A stretch of 64,000 bases of DNA from Arenibaculum pallidiluteum (GTDB taxonomy: Bacteria; Pseudomonadota; Alphaproteobacteria; Azospirillales; Azospirillaceae): assembly GCF_017355985.1 (NCBI RefSeq), contig NZ_JAFIQU010000002.1, positions 310,001 through 374,000 of the forward strand. Direction: 5' to 3'. A program made the position numbers and the translations under genes. This document shows, in pieces, positions 42,959 to 50,858 of the stretch; the stretch's first letter is position 1, and every line of letters begins with the position of its first letter. The notes below the pieces were generated by a model. That model saw nothing but the letters and a program-made list of their open reading frames with translations, did not search any database and was not told the DNA's origin.

Positions 42959-45394
42959 TCACCCCACCTCGGCAAGTTTCGAGAATTCGTGGCGGTCCAC
43001 GCCGCCGGTCGCGCGCTGGGCCCAGGGGTCGTCCTGGGAGAAGCTCTGGGAGAAGAGGAAGCGCGCGTGCAGGTCGCGCCGGCCCTCGGCATCCTCGACG
43101 ATGCGGCGCTTCACGTAGTCGAGGCCGACGCGCTCGATCCAGGGCGCGGTGCGCTCCAGATAGCGGGCCTCCTCGCGGTAGAGCTGCAGGAAGGCGCCGC
43201 AATACTCCAGCACCTCCTCCTCGGTCGCGACCTTGCACAGGAAGTCGCAGGCCCGGACCTTCATGCCGCCGTTGCCGCCGACATGGAGTTCCCAGCCGCT
43301 GTCGACTGCCACCACGCCGAAGTCCTTGATGGTGGCCTCGGCGCAATTGCGCGGGCAGCCCGAGACTGCGAGCTTGATCTTGTGCGGGGCCCAGGACCCC
43401 CAGGTCATGCGCTCGAGCTTCACGCCCATGCCGGTGGAATCCTGCGTGCCGAACCGGCACCATTCCGAGCCGACGCAGGTCTTCACCGTGCGCAGCCCCT
43501 TGGCATAGGCGTGGCCCGAGACCATCCCGGCCGCATTCAGGTCGGCCCAGACCGCCGGCAGGTCCTCCTTGCGCACGCCGAGAAGATCGATGCGCTGGCC
43601 GCCCGTCACCTTCACGGTCGGGATCCTGAACTTGTCCACGACGTCGGCGATGGCGCGCAGCTCGGCGGCGTTGGTGAGGCCGCCCCACATGCGCGGGACC
43701 ACCGAATAGGTGCCGTCCTTCTGGATGTTGGCGTGCACGCGCTCGTTCACGAAGCGCGATTGGGAATCGTCCACGTACTCGCCAGGCCAGGCGGCCAGCA
43801 GATAGTAGTTCAGGGCCGGGCGGCAATGGCCGCAACCCTCTGCCGTGCGCCATTCCAGCTCCTGCATGATCTCGGGGATCGAGCGCAGGTTCTTGGCCTT
43901 GATCAGGCGCCGCACGTCGTCGTGCGGATGGGCCGTGCATTTGCACATGGGCTTGGCCGTCGCGGATTCCGCGGCATACCCGTCGCCCAGCGTGAGCGAG
44001 AGGAGCTGCTCGACCAGCCCGGTGCAGGACCCGCACGAGGCCGAGGCCTTCGTGTGGCTGCGCACGTCGTCCAGGGTCGTCAGGCCCTTCTCGGCGATGG
44101 CCGAGACGATCTTACCCTTGCACACGCCGTTGCAGCCGCAGATCTCCGCCTCGTCGGAGAGCGCCGCAACGGCGGCCCTAGGGTCGCGGGCGGCGGCCCC
44201 CGCCCCCTGGCCGAAGATCAGCGTCTCGCGGAGGTCCGAGACATCGGCCCCGTCCTTCAGGAGCTGGAAGTACCACGGCCCATCGGCGACGTCGCCGTAG
44301 AGCACGGCGCCCTCGATGCGCCCGTCCTTGACCACCAGCCGCTTGTAGACCCCGCGGGCCGCATCGCGGAACACGATGTCCTCGCCGTCGCTGCCGTCGA
44401 AGCGGCCGGCCGAGAAGACGTCGATCCCGGTCACCTTCAGCTTCGTGCTGGTCACCGAGCCCTGGTAGAGGCTGTCGGCCCGGCCGGCGAGCTGGTCGGC
44501 CGCCACCTTCGCCATCTCCCAGAGCGGGGCGACGAGGCCGTAGGTCGCGCCGCGATGCTGGACGCATTCTCCGACTGCCAGGACCGCCGGGTCCGAGGTA
44601 AGCATGCGATCGTCGACCACGACGCCGCGCTCGACCGCGAGGCCCGCCGCGCGGGCCAGGGCGGTGCTCGGCCGGATGCCGACCGCCATCACCACCAGCC
44701 CGGCCGGGATCTCACGCCCGTCCTTCAGGCGCACGCCCTCGACCCGGCCGGTTCCGTAGATCTCGCCGGTATCCGCGCCTGTCAGGACTGTGATCCCGCG
44801 GGTCTCCAGCGCGCGCTGCAGCAGGAAGCCCGCCGCCTTGTCGAGCTGGCGCTCCATCACGGTCGCCATCAGGTGGAGGACGGTCACCCTCATGCCGCGC
44901 GCGGCAAGGCCGTTGGCGGCCTCGAGCCCGAGAAGCCCGCCGCCGATCACCACCGCCTCGCCGCCCCGGGCAGAGGCCGCCAGCATCGCATCCACGTCCG
45001 CGAGGTCGCGGAACGTCACGACGCCCGGAAGGTCGCGGCCGGGGACGGGGATCATGATCGGGTCCGACCCCGTCGCCAGCAGCAGTCTGTCGTAGGCCAT
45101 GCTGCGCCCTGCGGCCGAGAGCACGGTCCTGGACGCCAGGTCCACGGACTCGACGCGCTCGCCGGTCACGAGCGTGATCCCGTTGGCTTCGTACCAGGCG
45201 CGGTCGTTGAGGACGATCTCCTCGAACCGCTTCTCGCCGGCCAGCACCGGCGACAGCATGATGCGGTTGTAGTTCGGGTGCGGCTCGGCGCCGAAGACCG
45301 TGATGTCGTAGCGGTCGGGAGCCCGGGCGAGCAGCTCCTCGAGCGTGCGCACGCCGGCCATGCCGTTGCCGACGAGGATGAGCTTTTCCTTCAT
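42959..45394 (-). CDS. nirB: Assimilatory nitrite reductase large subunit
   Basis: 811 residues. It reduces nitrite to ammonium with NAD(P)H, FAD, Fe-S and sirohaem. The FAD/NAD domain starts KLILVGNGMAGVRTLEEL and contains VIGGGLLGLEAANGLA. A BFD-like [2Fe-2S] region follows (CGCNGVCKGKIV, ASCGSCTGLVEQL). The sulfite/nitrite reductase half carries the sirohaem/[4Fe-4S] cysteines in TCVGSEWCRFGTQDS and SGCPRNCAEATIKDFG. The length matches NirB/NasD. It lies between the transporter ATPase gene (18 bases) and nirD (3 bases) in one transcript. Confidence 0.96.
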   Translation of the reverse strand: MKEKLILVGNGMAGVRTLEELLARAPDRYDITVFGAEPHPNYNRIMLSPVLAGEKRFEEIVLNDRAWYEANGITLVTGERVESVDLASRTVLSAAGRSMAYDRLLLATGSDPIMIPVPGRDLPGVVTFRDLADVDAMLAASARGGEAVVIGGGLLGLEAANGLAARGMRVTVLHLMATVMERQLDKAAGFLLQRALETRGITVLTGADTGEIYGTGRVEGVRLKDGREIPAGLVVMAVGIRPSTALARAAGLAVERGVVVDDRMLTSDPAVLAVGECVQHRGATYGLVAPLWEMAKVAADQLAGRADSLYQGSVTSTKLKVTGIDVFSAGRFDGSDGEDIVFRDAARGVYKRLVVKDGRIEGAVLYGDVADGPWYFQLLKDGADVSDLRETLIFGQGAGAAARDPRAAVAALSDEAEICGCNGVCKGKIVSAIAEKGLTTLDDVRSHTKASASCGSCTGLVEQLLSLTLGDGYAAESATAKPMCKCTAHPHDDVRRLIKAKNLRSIPEIMQELEWRTAEGCGHCRPALNYYLLAAWPGEYVDDSQSRFVNERVHANIQKDGTYSVVPRMWGGLTNAAELRAIADVVDKFRIPTVKVTGGQRIDLLGVRKEDLPAVWADLNAAGMVSGHAYAKGLRTVKTCVGSEWCRFGTQDSTGMGVKLERMTWGSWAPHKIKLAVSGCPRNCAEATIKDFGVVAVDSGWELHVGGNGGMKVRACDFLCKVATEEEVLEYCGAFLQLYREEARYLERTAPWIERVGLDYVKRRIVEDAEGRRDLHARFLFSQSFSQDDPWAQRATGGVDRHEFSKLAEVG

Positions 45395-45412
45395 GGGATC
45401 GCCTTTCGGGGC

Positions 45413-46207
45413 TCAGGCCGCGGGACGCTGGTGCCGCTCGTAGAGGAAGCGGATCACCTCGCCGCGGCAGCGCGCGTAGTCGGGGTCCGAGGCGAGCGCC
45501 AGGCGGTCGCGCGGCCGGGCCAGCGGAACCTCCAGCACCTCGCCGATCGTGGCGGCGGGACCGTTGGTCATCATCACGATGCGGTCCGAGAGGAGCACCG
45601 CCTCGTCCACGTCGTGGGTGATCATGATCACCGTGTTGCCGAGGGCCGAGTGGATCTCCATCAGGCTGTCCTGGAGATGCGCGCGGGTCAGCGCGTCAAG
45701 CGCGCCGAAGGGCTCGTCCATCAGCAGGACCTTGGGCTCCATGGCAAGGGCGCGCGCGATGCCGACGCGCTGCTTCATGCCGCCCGAGATCTCGTCCGGC
45801 AGCTTCCTCGCCGCCTGCTCCATGTGGACGAGGCGCAGGTTGTGCATGACCCAGTCGTGCCTCTCGGCCCGGCTGCGCTTTGCGCCCGAGACCTTGTCGA
45901 CCGCCAGGCGGACGTTGTCGTAGACGCTGAGCCAGGGCAGGAGCGAATGGTTCTGGAAGACGACCGCGCGGTCGGGCCCCGGCTCGTCGACCTCGCGGCC
46001 CTCCAGCACGACCCCGCCGCGCGTGCTCTTCAGCAGGCCGGCGACGATGTTCAGGACCGTGGACTTGCCGCAGCCGGAATGGCCGATGATGGAGACGAAC
46101 TCGCCCTTCGCGATGCGCAGCGAGACGTCCTTGAGGGCCATGAAGGCGGCGCGGCCCTTGCCGAACTCCATGGAGACGCCCTCGATCCCGAGATAGGCGG
46201 CGGTCAT
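45413..46207 (-). CDS. nrtD: Nitrate/nitrite ABC transporter ATP-binding protein
   Basis: 264 residues. Walker A is IIGHSGCGKSTVLN, the signature is ISGGMKQRVGIARALAM, and Walker B is VLLMDEPFGALDALT with the H-loop in MITHDVDEAV. It belongs to the NrtD/SsuB group and lacks the NrtA-like C-terminal extension of cyanobacterial NrtC. The ATG at 46207 has a GGGAGG site and lies 11 bases after the permease stop. It energises import through the adjacent permease and binding protein. The nitrate assignment rests on context. Confidence 0.93.
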   Translation of the reverse strand: MTAAYLGIEGVSMEFGKGRAAFMALKDVSLRIAKGEFVSIIGHSGCGKSTVLNIVAGLLKSTRGGVVLEGREVDEPGPDRAVVFQNHSLLPWLSVYDNVRLAVDKVSGAKRSRAERHDWVMHNLRLVHMEQAARKLPDEISGGMKQRVGIARALAMEPKVLLMDEPFGALDALTRAHLQDSLMEIHSALGNTVIMITHDVDEAVLLSDRIVMMTNGPAATIGEVLEVPLARPRDRLALASDPDYARCRGEVIRFLYERHQRPAA

Positions 46208-46218
46208 GACGACCTCCC

Positions 46219-47079
46219 TCAGTTCCGGGCCACGCGCCGACCCGAGACCAGCCGGCCCACGCCGGCGATCAGGCGGTCGAGCACGAAGCCCACGATGCCG
46301 ACATAGACGAGCGCCAGGACGATCTCGCTCATCAGCGAGCTGTTCCAGGCGTCCCAGATGAAGAAGCCGATGCCCACGCCGCCGATCAGCATCTCGGCCG
46401 CGACGATGGCGAGCCAGGACAGGCCGATGCCGATCCTGAGGCCCGTGAACATGTAGGGCACCGTCGCCGGCAGCATGATCCGGAAGAAGTATTCGAGCGG
46501 CGAGAGCCGAATCACGCGGGCGACGTTCCGGTAGTCCTCGGGGATCTGCCGGATGCCGACGGCCGTGTTTAGGATGATCGGCCAGATCGCGGTGATGAAG
46601 ATCACGAAGATCGCCGAGGGGTCGGCGTTCCGGAAGGCCGCGAGCGAGATCGGCAGCCAGGCCAGCGGCGGCACCGTGCGCAGGACCTGGAACAGTGGAT
46701 CGAGACCCTTGAAGGCCAGCCGGCTCTGGCCGATCAGCACGCCCAGCAGGATCCCGGCGGCCGCGGCCAGGGAGAACCCGGTCGCGACCCGCTTCAGGCT
46801 TGCCGACAGGTGCCAGAACAGGCCCTTGTCGGTGCCGCCGTTGTCGAAGAACGGGTCGGCGATCAGGCCCCAGGTGTCCGCGACCACCTTCGCGGGCGAG
46901 GGAAGCGCCGCGCCGGGCTGGCTGCACAGGATCTGCCAGGCGCCCAGCACGAGGACAAGCGCCGCGAGCGGCGGCAGCACGCCGCGCAGGGCGTCGAGCA
47001 GACGCCCGCCGGCCCGGCGGAGAAGACGGCCGGCGGCGGAATCGCCAGCGAGGATGCGCGTTTCGGTGATGGCCGACAT
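46219..47079 (-). CDS. nrtB: Nitrate ABC transporter permease
   Basis: 286 residues with about six membrane helices, the binding-protein-dependent permease fold of the NrtB/SsuC family. The first helix is at about 33-50 (VLPPLAALVLVLGAWQIL). The EAA-type cytoplasmic loop lies in NTAVGIRQIPEDYRNVARVI. WLAIVAAEMLIGGVGIGFFI is typical of nitrate and taurine permeases. It is 25 bases downstream of the substrate-binding protein gene and 11 bases upstream of the ATPase gene. Confidence 0.94.
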   Translation of the reverse strand: MSAITETRILAGDSAAGRLLRRAGGRLLDALRGVLPPLAALVLVLGAWQILCSQPGAALPSPAKVVADTWGLIADPFFDNGGTDKGLFWHLSASLKRVATGFSLAAAAGILLGVLIGQSRLAFKGLDPLFQVLRTVPPLAWLPISLAAFRNADPSAIFVIFITAIWPIILNTAVGIRQIPEDYRNVARVIRLSPLEYFFRIMLPATVPYMFTGLRIGIGLSWLAIVAAEMLIGGVGIGFFIWDAWNSSLMSEIVLALVYVGIVGFVLDRLIAGVGRLVSGRRVARN

Positions 47080-47104
47080 GGTCGGTCTCCTGGGCTTGCG
47101 GCGC

Positions 47105-48424
47105 TCAGACGCGGGCGATGGGAAGGCTGGCGAGATAGGCCCCGGGGTTCTCGGGATCGAAGACCTTGCCGTCGAAGAAGGTCTCCACGCCGCGCGAGGT
47201 CGAGCCGGGGATCTCGCCGGCCGGCACGTCCAGGCCCTTGGCGGCGGCGCGCCAGAGGTCCTCGCGGTTGACCTCGGCGACCATCGCCTTCAGGTCCGTC
47301 GAGGACGGCAGGTAGCCCCAGCGCACGTCCTCGGTCAGGAACCAGAGATCATGGCTGCGGAAGGGATAGGAGGCGTGGTCGCGCCAGAACTTCATCAGGT
47401 GCGGGCTGTCCTGGACGACCTTGCCGCGCCCGTAGTCCAGGGTGCCGCGCGCGCGGCCGAGCACGTCGGACACGTCGATCTTCAACCATTCCCGCTTGGC
47501 GATGATCCGGCACATCTCCTCCTTGTTCTCGGGCTTGTCGCACCAGATCTGCGCTTCCAGGACGGCGCTCAGCAGGGCCTTGGCGGCCTTCGGGTTCTTC
47601 TCGACCCAGTCGGCGCGCAGCGCGAAGCTCTTCTCGGGGTGGCGGCTCCACAGCTCGCCCGTGGACGCGGCGGTGAAGCCGATGCCCTGGGTGACGAGCT
47701 GGGCGTTCCAGGGCTCGCCCACGCAGAAGGCCTCCATGGTGCCGGTCTTCATGTTGGCGACCATCTGGGGCGGCGGCACGACGATGGTGGAGACGTCACG
47801 GTCGGGGTCGATGCCGCCGGCGGCCAGCCAATAGCGGATCCACAGATCGTGGGTGCCGCCCGGGAAGGTCATGGCGCACTTGACCTCCCGGCCCGCCTTC
47901 CGGGCGTCGGCGAAGGCGGCCTTGAGGGGCGAGGAGTCGAGCCCCACCGGCAGGTCCTTATAGGACGCCGCCACCGAGATGGCCTGACCGTCGGTGTTCA
48001 GCCGGGCCAGGATATGCATGGGCAGCTTGATGTTGTTCTTGGTGATCCGGCCCGCGCTCATCAGGTAGGGCATCGGCGTCAGGATGTGCGCGCCGTCGAT
48101 CCCGCCGCCCGTCGAGCCCAGCTCCAGGTTGTCGCGGGTCGTGCCCCAGGACGCCTGCTTCTGGACCTGGACCTCGGTCATGCCGTGCTTGGCGAAGAGG
48201 CCGCGCTCCTGGGCGACGATCAGCGGCGCGGCATCGGTCAGCGCGATGAAGCCCAGCACCGCCCGGGTGGTCTCGGGCGTGTCGAGAGCGGCCGCCCATG
48301 CGCCGCCCGGAAAGGCCGCACGGGCCAGGGCGCCCGCGCCCACCGCGGCCGCACCGGATTTCAGGAGCGTGCGCCGGCTGAGCGCCGCGGCGGGGGCGGA
48401 GGGGTTCGGGGTCCGGTCGGTCAT
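47105..48424 (-). CDS. nrtA: Periplasmic nitrate-binding protein (CmpA/NrtA family), Tat-exported
   Basis: 439 residues. A twin-arginine signal is present at residues 16-45 (SRRTLLKSGAAAVGAGALA). The mature part is the NrtA fold: ALDTPETTRAVLGFIALTDA, KQASWGTTRDNLELG, GGIDGAHILTPMPYLMSAG, and YWLAAGGIDPDRDVSTIVVP. It delivers nitrate to the adjacent permease. It is clearly paralogous to the next upstream gene (NasS) but is exported. The 82-base gap to nasS contains a 12-bp tandem repeat. Confidence 0.94.
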   Translation of the reverse strand: MTDRTPNPSAPAAALSRRTLLKSGAAAVGAGALARAAFPGGAWAAALDTPETTRAVLGFIALTDAAPLIVAQERGLFAKHGMTEVQVQKQASWGTTRDNLELGSTGGGIDGAHILTPMPYLMSAGRITKNNIKLPMHILARLNTDGQAISVAASYKDLPVGLDSSPLKAAFADARKAGREVKCAMTFPGGTHDLWIRYWLAAGGIDPDRDVSTIVVPPPQMVANMKTGTMEAFCVGEPWNAQLVTQGIGFTAASTGELWSRHPEKSFALRADWVEKNPKAAKALLSAVLEAQIWCDKPENKEEMCRIIAKREWLKIDVSDVLGRARGTLDYGRGKVVQDSPHLMKFWRDHASYPFRSHDLWFLTEDVRWGYLPSSTDLKAMVAEVNREDLWRAAAKGLDVPAGEIPGSTSRGVETFFDGKVFDPENPGAYLASLPIARV

Positions 48425-48473
48425 GGCGGGCTCCTTCTCATGCTGGCGGGCTCATGCGTGCCGGCACGTGGCT

Positions 48474-48514
48474 GGCGGGGGGTCAGGCGGGGGGTCAGGC
48501 GGGGGGTCAGGCGG
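48474..48514. repeat. 12-bp tandem repeat carrying three in-frame stops
   Basis: Three copies of GGCGGGGGGTCA plus a partial fourth. On the minus strand each copy contains TGA in the nasS frame, so nasS ends at three consecutive in-frame stop codons spaced 12 bases apart. The C-runs on the coding strand make the tract prone to slippage. Confidence 0.85.
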
Positions 48515-49820
48515 CTGTGACGCCGGTGGCGGCGGAAGGCGCGCGATCGCTCTTGATGGGCAGGTCGCGCAGGTAGCTCAGCGGGTCGGCCGCATCGAAG
48601 ACGCGGCCGTCCAGGAAGCGGTCGGGGCCCATGGCGATCGGCGTTCCGCCCGCATCCAGGGTCCAGGGTCCGGCATGCGCCCCCTCGGGCTTGTGGTCGG
48701 AGACCGGGCAGACGAGCCCGAGGCCGGCCACGGCCTCTCGGAAGATGTCCGGGCGGAACGCGGCATCGGCCGTCGCCGCGAGGTCCAGCGGACGGTCGAC
48801 CTGGCCCCACCGCAGCATCTGCGTCAGGTACCAGACCGCCTGGCTGCGCCAGGGGAAGTTGGCGGCGTGCCGATGGAAGGCGTAGAAGCCGGGCTCCGCG
48901 GTGGGGGCCGCCCCCGGCGCGCGCCGGATCCGGCCGGCCAGGGAGGCCTCGATCATCGAGGCCGGCGCGTCCACGAAGCCCGGCGCGGCCAGCAGGCGCG
49001 CCGCCTCGGCGTGGTTGCAGGGCTCGTCGAGCCAGCGCCCGGCCTCGATCAGCGCGCGGATCAGGGCGCGGTGGGTCGCGGGGTGGCGGGCGGCCCAGTC
49101 CTCGGTCACGCCCAGCACCTTCTCGATGCGGCCGGACCAGATCTCGCCGCTGGTGGCCACGATGCGGCCGAGCCCTGCCTCGACCGTGCGGCTGTTCCAT
49201 GGCTCGCCGACGCAGTACCCGTCGACCAGGCCGAGGCGCAGGCTTTCGGCCATGCGCGGCGGCGGCACGACCGTCAGGCGCAGGTCACGGTCGGGATCGA
49301 TGCCCCCCGCGGCCAGCCAGTAGCGGAGCTCGTAGTTGTGCGGGCTGAACGGGAAGACGGAGGCGAAGACGGGCGGCTCCCGACCTGCGGCGCGGTCGGC
49401 CTCGATCACGGTCTTCAGCGCGCGGGCCGAGGCCGGGTGGGTGGCCATGGCCTCCGGGTCGGCGTCGCTCATCCGGCGCCACAGCGTCTCCGAGACGGTG
49501 ATCGCGTTGCCCCCGAGATTGAATGCGAAGGCCGTCAGAAATGGCGTCCCGAAGCGGCCGGGGTCCAGGCGCGCGGCCAGCGTCATCGGCGCCAGCATGT
49601 GCGCGGCGTCCAGCGCGCCGATCGCGACCCGGTCCCGGATGTTGGCCCAGGAAGCCTGGCGCGCCAGCACGGGCTCCAGCCCCTGCGCCGCGAAAAACCC
49701 CTTCTCGGCCGCGACGATCAGAGGCGCCGCATCGGCCAGGGGCACGAAGCCCAGCACCGGCCTCGGGCGCTCTGGCGCCTCGTTGCCGGATGCTGTCGTC
49801 TGAATCGCGTCTGCAACCAT
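48507..49820 (-). CDS. nasS: Cytoplasmic nitrate/nitrite sensor NasS
   Basis: 437 residues of the NrtA fold without any signal peptide (MVADAIQTTASGNEAPERPR, then VLGFVPLADAAPLIVAAEKG). Family motifs are RQASWANIRDRVAIGALDAA, HMLAPMTLAARLD and YWLAAGGIDPDRDLRLTVVP. In known systems NasS binds the antiterminator NasT and releases it when nitrate or nitrite is present. The pairing with a nearby nasT and the cytoplasmic form favour NasS over a second transport protein. It is the first gene behind the leader terminator at 49853-49904 and heads the nas operon. The stop is triplicated by a 12-bp repeat. Confidence 0.9.
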   Translation of the reverse strand: MVADAIQTTASGNEAPERPRPVLGFVPLADAAPLIVAAEKGFFAAQGLEPVLARQASWANIRDRVAIGALDAAHMLAPMTLAARLDPGRFGTPFLTAFAFNLGGNAITVSETLWRRMSDADPEAMATHPASARALKTVIEADRAAGREPPVFASVFPFSPHNYELRYWLAAGGIDPDRDLRLTVVPPPRMAESLRLGLVDGYCVGEPWNSRTVEAGLGRIVATSGEIWSGRIEKVLGVTEDWAARHPATHRALIRALIEAGRWLDEPCNHAEAARLLAAPGFVDAPASMIEASLAGRIRRAPGAAPTAEPGFYAFHRHAANFPWRSQAVWYLTQMLRWGQVDRPLDLAATADAAFRPDIFREAVAGLGLVCPVSDHKPEGAHAGPWTLDAGGTPIAMGPDRFLDGRVFDAADPLSYLRDLPIKSDRAPSAATGVTAA

Positions 49821-49852
49821 GGGGACCTCGGACGGGGGTGTCGTAGGGCAAT

Positions 49853-49904
49853 AAAAAAGGCGCCGGAACGGGAGCAGCGAACTGCCCTCCATTCGGACGC
49901 CTTT
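49853..49904 (-). terminator. Leader intrinsic terminator of the nas operon
   Basis: On the minus strand AAAGGCG pairs with CGCCTTT at the base of a long hairpin whose apex is GCAG-TTCG-CTGC, followed by a U6 run (bases 49858 to 49853). It lies 33 bases before the nasS start codon and after two further hairpins. The position in a 180-base leader behind a sigma-54 promoter marks it as an attenuator. Confidence 0.8.
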
Positions 49905-49910
49905 GCCCGG

Positions 49911-49967
49911 ACCGGCCCTGCGCTGGCCGGCGATATGACAGGGACGTCGCCATCCTCGGCGCCGTCC
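49911..49967 (-). promoter_or_regulatory. Two-hairpin ANTAR (NasT) target in the nas leader
   Basis: Two adjacent hairpins on the minus strand. P1 (49967-49942) has stems GGACG/CGTCC and CGCC/GGCG around a six-base loop GAGGAT. P2 (49931-49911) has stem GCCGGCC/GGCCGGT around loop AGCGCAG, with A at position 1 and G at position 4 as in ANTAR-bound loops. A 10-base linker joins them and the terminator begins 6 bases after P2. The P1 loop lacks the usual leading A. The structure is by eye, not folded by computer. Confidence 0.65.
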
Positions 49968-50010
49968 ACTCAGCCCAGCAGCGCCATTGCCGCCCGGCAC
50001 CGACTAACTT

Positions 50011-50027
50011 AGCAATCCGCGTGCCAG
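50011..50027 (-). promoter_or_regulatory. Sigma-54 promoter of the nas operon
   Basis: The minus strand reads CTGGCACGCGGATTGCT, matching the sigma-54 consensus YTGGCACG-N4-TTGCW with the invariant GG and GC correctly spaced. Transcription would start near 50000, giving a leader of about 180 bases before nasS. It agrees with nitrogen (NtrC) control of nitrate assimilation. Confidence 0.85.
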
Positions 50028-50120
50028 TTTTTCTGCGGATGCGCGAAGCAAGAGATTCCCTGGGTTTGCGGCGCGCCCGAAGAACGCCACTACAGGCGTG
50101 CCGGAGCCGCGAATGCCGCA

Positions 50121-50157
50121 GTGCAGTGCAGCACCTGCACGGATTTTACGCAGGTGC
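50121..50157. promoter_or_regulatory. Inverted repeats upstream of the sigma-54 promoter
   Basis: GCACCTGC (50131-50138) and GCAGGTGC (50150-50157) form a perfect 8-base dyad with an 11-base spacer; GTGCAG and CTGCAC (50121-50140) form a second, overlapping one. They lie 120-157 bases upstream of the predicted start, a normal enhancer distance, and contain GCACC/GGTGC half-sites as in NtrC sites, though not at NtrC spacing. The same dyad could also act as a 3' hairpin of nasT. Confidence 0.4.
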
Positions 50158-50183
50158 GGAAGAAGCCTGTTTTTCAGACAGGT

Positions 50184-50759
50184 TCAGCGGCGTATCACGT
50201 CCGCCAGGGCCAGAACCGCCTCGGCGATGTCGCGGAGCTTCTTGCCCTGGTCCATGGCCATCTTGCGCAGGGCCTTGTAGGCCTCCTCCTCGCTGAGGCC
50301 TCGGCCCGACATCAGGACGCCCTTGGCGCGCTCGACGACCTTGCGCTCGTCGAGCGCCAGGCGCGAGCGCTCCAGCTCCTTCTCCAGCGCCCGGTGGCGG
50401 CTGAACTGCGCGACGGCGATGCCCAGGACCGAGTGCACAAGTTTTGCGCTCAGCCCGTCGACGGCGTAGACGCTGACGCCGGTCTCCAGCGCCCGTGCGC
50501 TGAGGGCGCGATCCTCCTCGCCCACGAACATGGCGATGGGCCGCGGGCTTTCGCGGTTGATGGAGATCAGGTCCTCGAGATAGTCGCGATAGGGGCTTTC
50601 CAGGTCGATCACCACGATATCCGGGGCATGCCGGGCGATGGCCTGCCGCAGGTCGTCAGCGATCCCCAACACGGCCACGATATCGTGCCCCTCCGCACGC
50701 AGTCCTTCGATCACCTCGGCCGAGCGGTGCGGATTTTCATCGACGACGAGGATTCGCAA
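50184..50759 (-). CDS. nasT: ANTAR-type antiterminator NasT
   Basis: 191 residues. The N-terminal half is a receiver-like domain (MRILVVDENPHRSAEVIEGL; VVIDLESPYRDYLEDL). The C-terminal ANTAR domain, about residues 130-190, reads ERKVVERAKGVLMSGRGLSE then EEAYKALRKMAMDQGKKLRD. NasT binds two-hairpin leader RNAs and prevents termination; NasS holds it inactive without nitrate. A matching leader lies directly downstream, before nasS. In Paracoccus nasT and nasS are adjacent; here a promoter and an attenuator separate them. Confidence 0.93.
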   Translation of the reverse strand: MRILVVDENPHRSAEVIEGLRAEGHDIVAVLGIADDLRQAIARHAPDIVVIDLESPYRDYLEDLISINRESPRPIAMFVGEEDRALSARALETGVSVYAVDGLSAKLVHSVLGIAVAQFSRHRALEKELERSRLALDERKVVERAKGVLMSGRGLSEEEAYKALRKMAMDQGKKLRDIAEAVLALADVIRR

Positions 50760-50822
50760 GGCGTGATCCCGGGGAAACGGTCAGCCCCGGAGGACAGCAA
50801 GACTCGGGCCAAAGCTCCATCG

Positions 50823-50854
50823 CGCCCCGCCGAGCCCGTCTTCCCGGCGGGGCG
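50823..50854 (-). terminator. Terminator-like hairpin after the LysE-family gene
   Basis: CGCCCCGCCG (50823-50832) pairs perfectly with CGGCGGGGCG (50845-50854) across a 12-base loop, four bases beyond the LysE-family stop on the minus strand and 63 bases before the nasT start. There is no U-tract. Confidence 0.45.
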
Positions 50855-50858
50855 ACCC

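Noticed and set aside
42533-46306. A 1257-residue plus-strand open frame
   Set aside because: Antisense to nasA, nirD, nirB and nrtD. Composition is His/Gly/Arg/Asp-biased as expected from GC-rich antisense frames, and the minus-strand genes have clear motifs throughout.
48474-48514. Tandem repeat as a CRISPR fragment or replication iterons
   Set aside because: The unit is 12 bp without spacers, GC-homopolymer-like, and lies inside an operon junction.
50166-50182. CCTGT...ACAGG hairpin as an efficient nasT terminator
   Set aside because: The stem is only 5 bp and overlaps the end of the coding region; no U-run follows on the minus strand.
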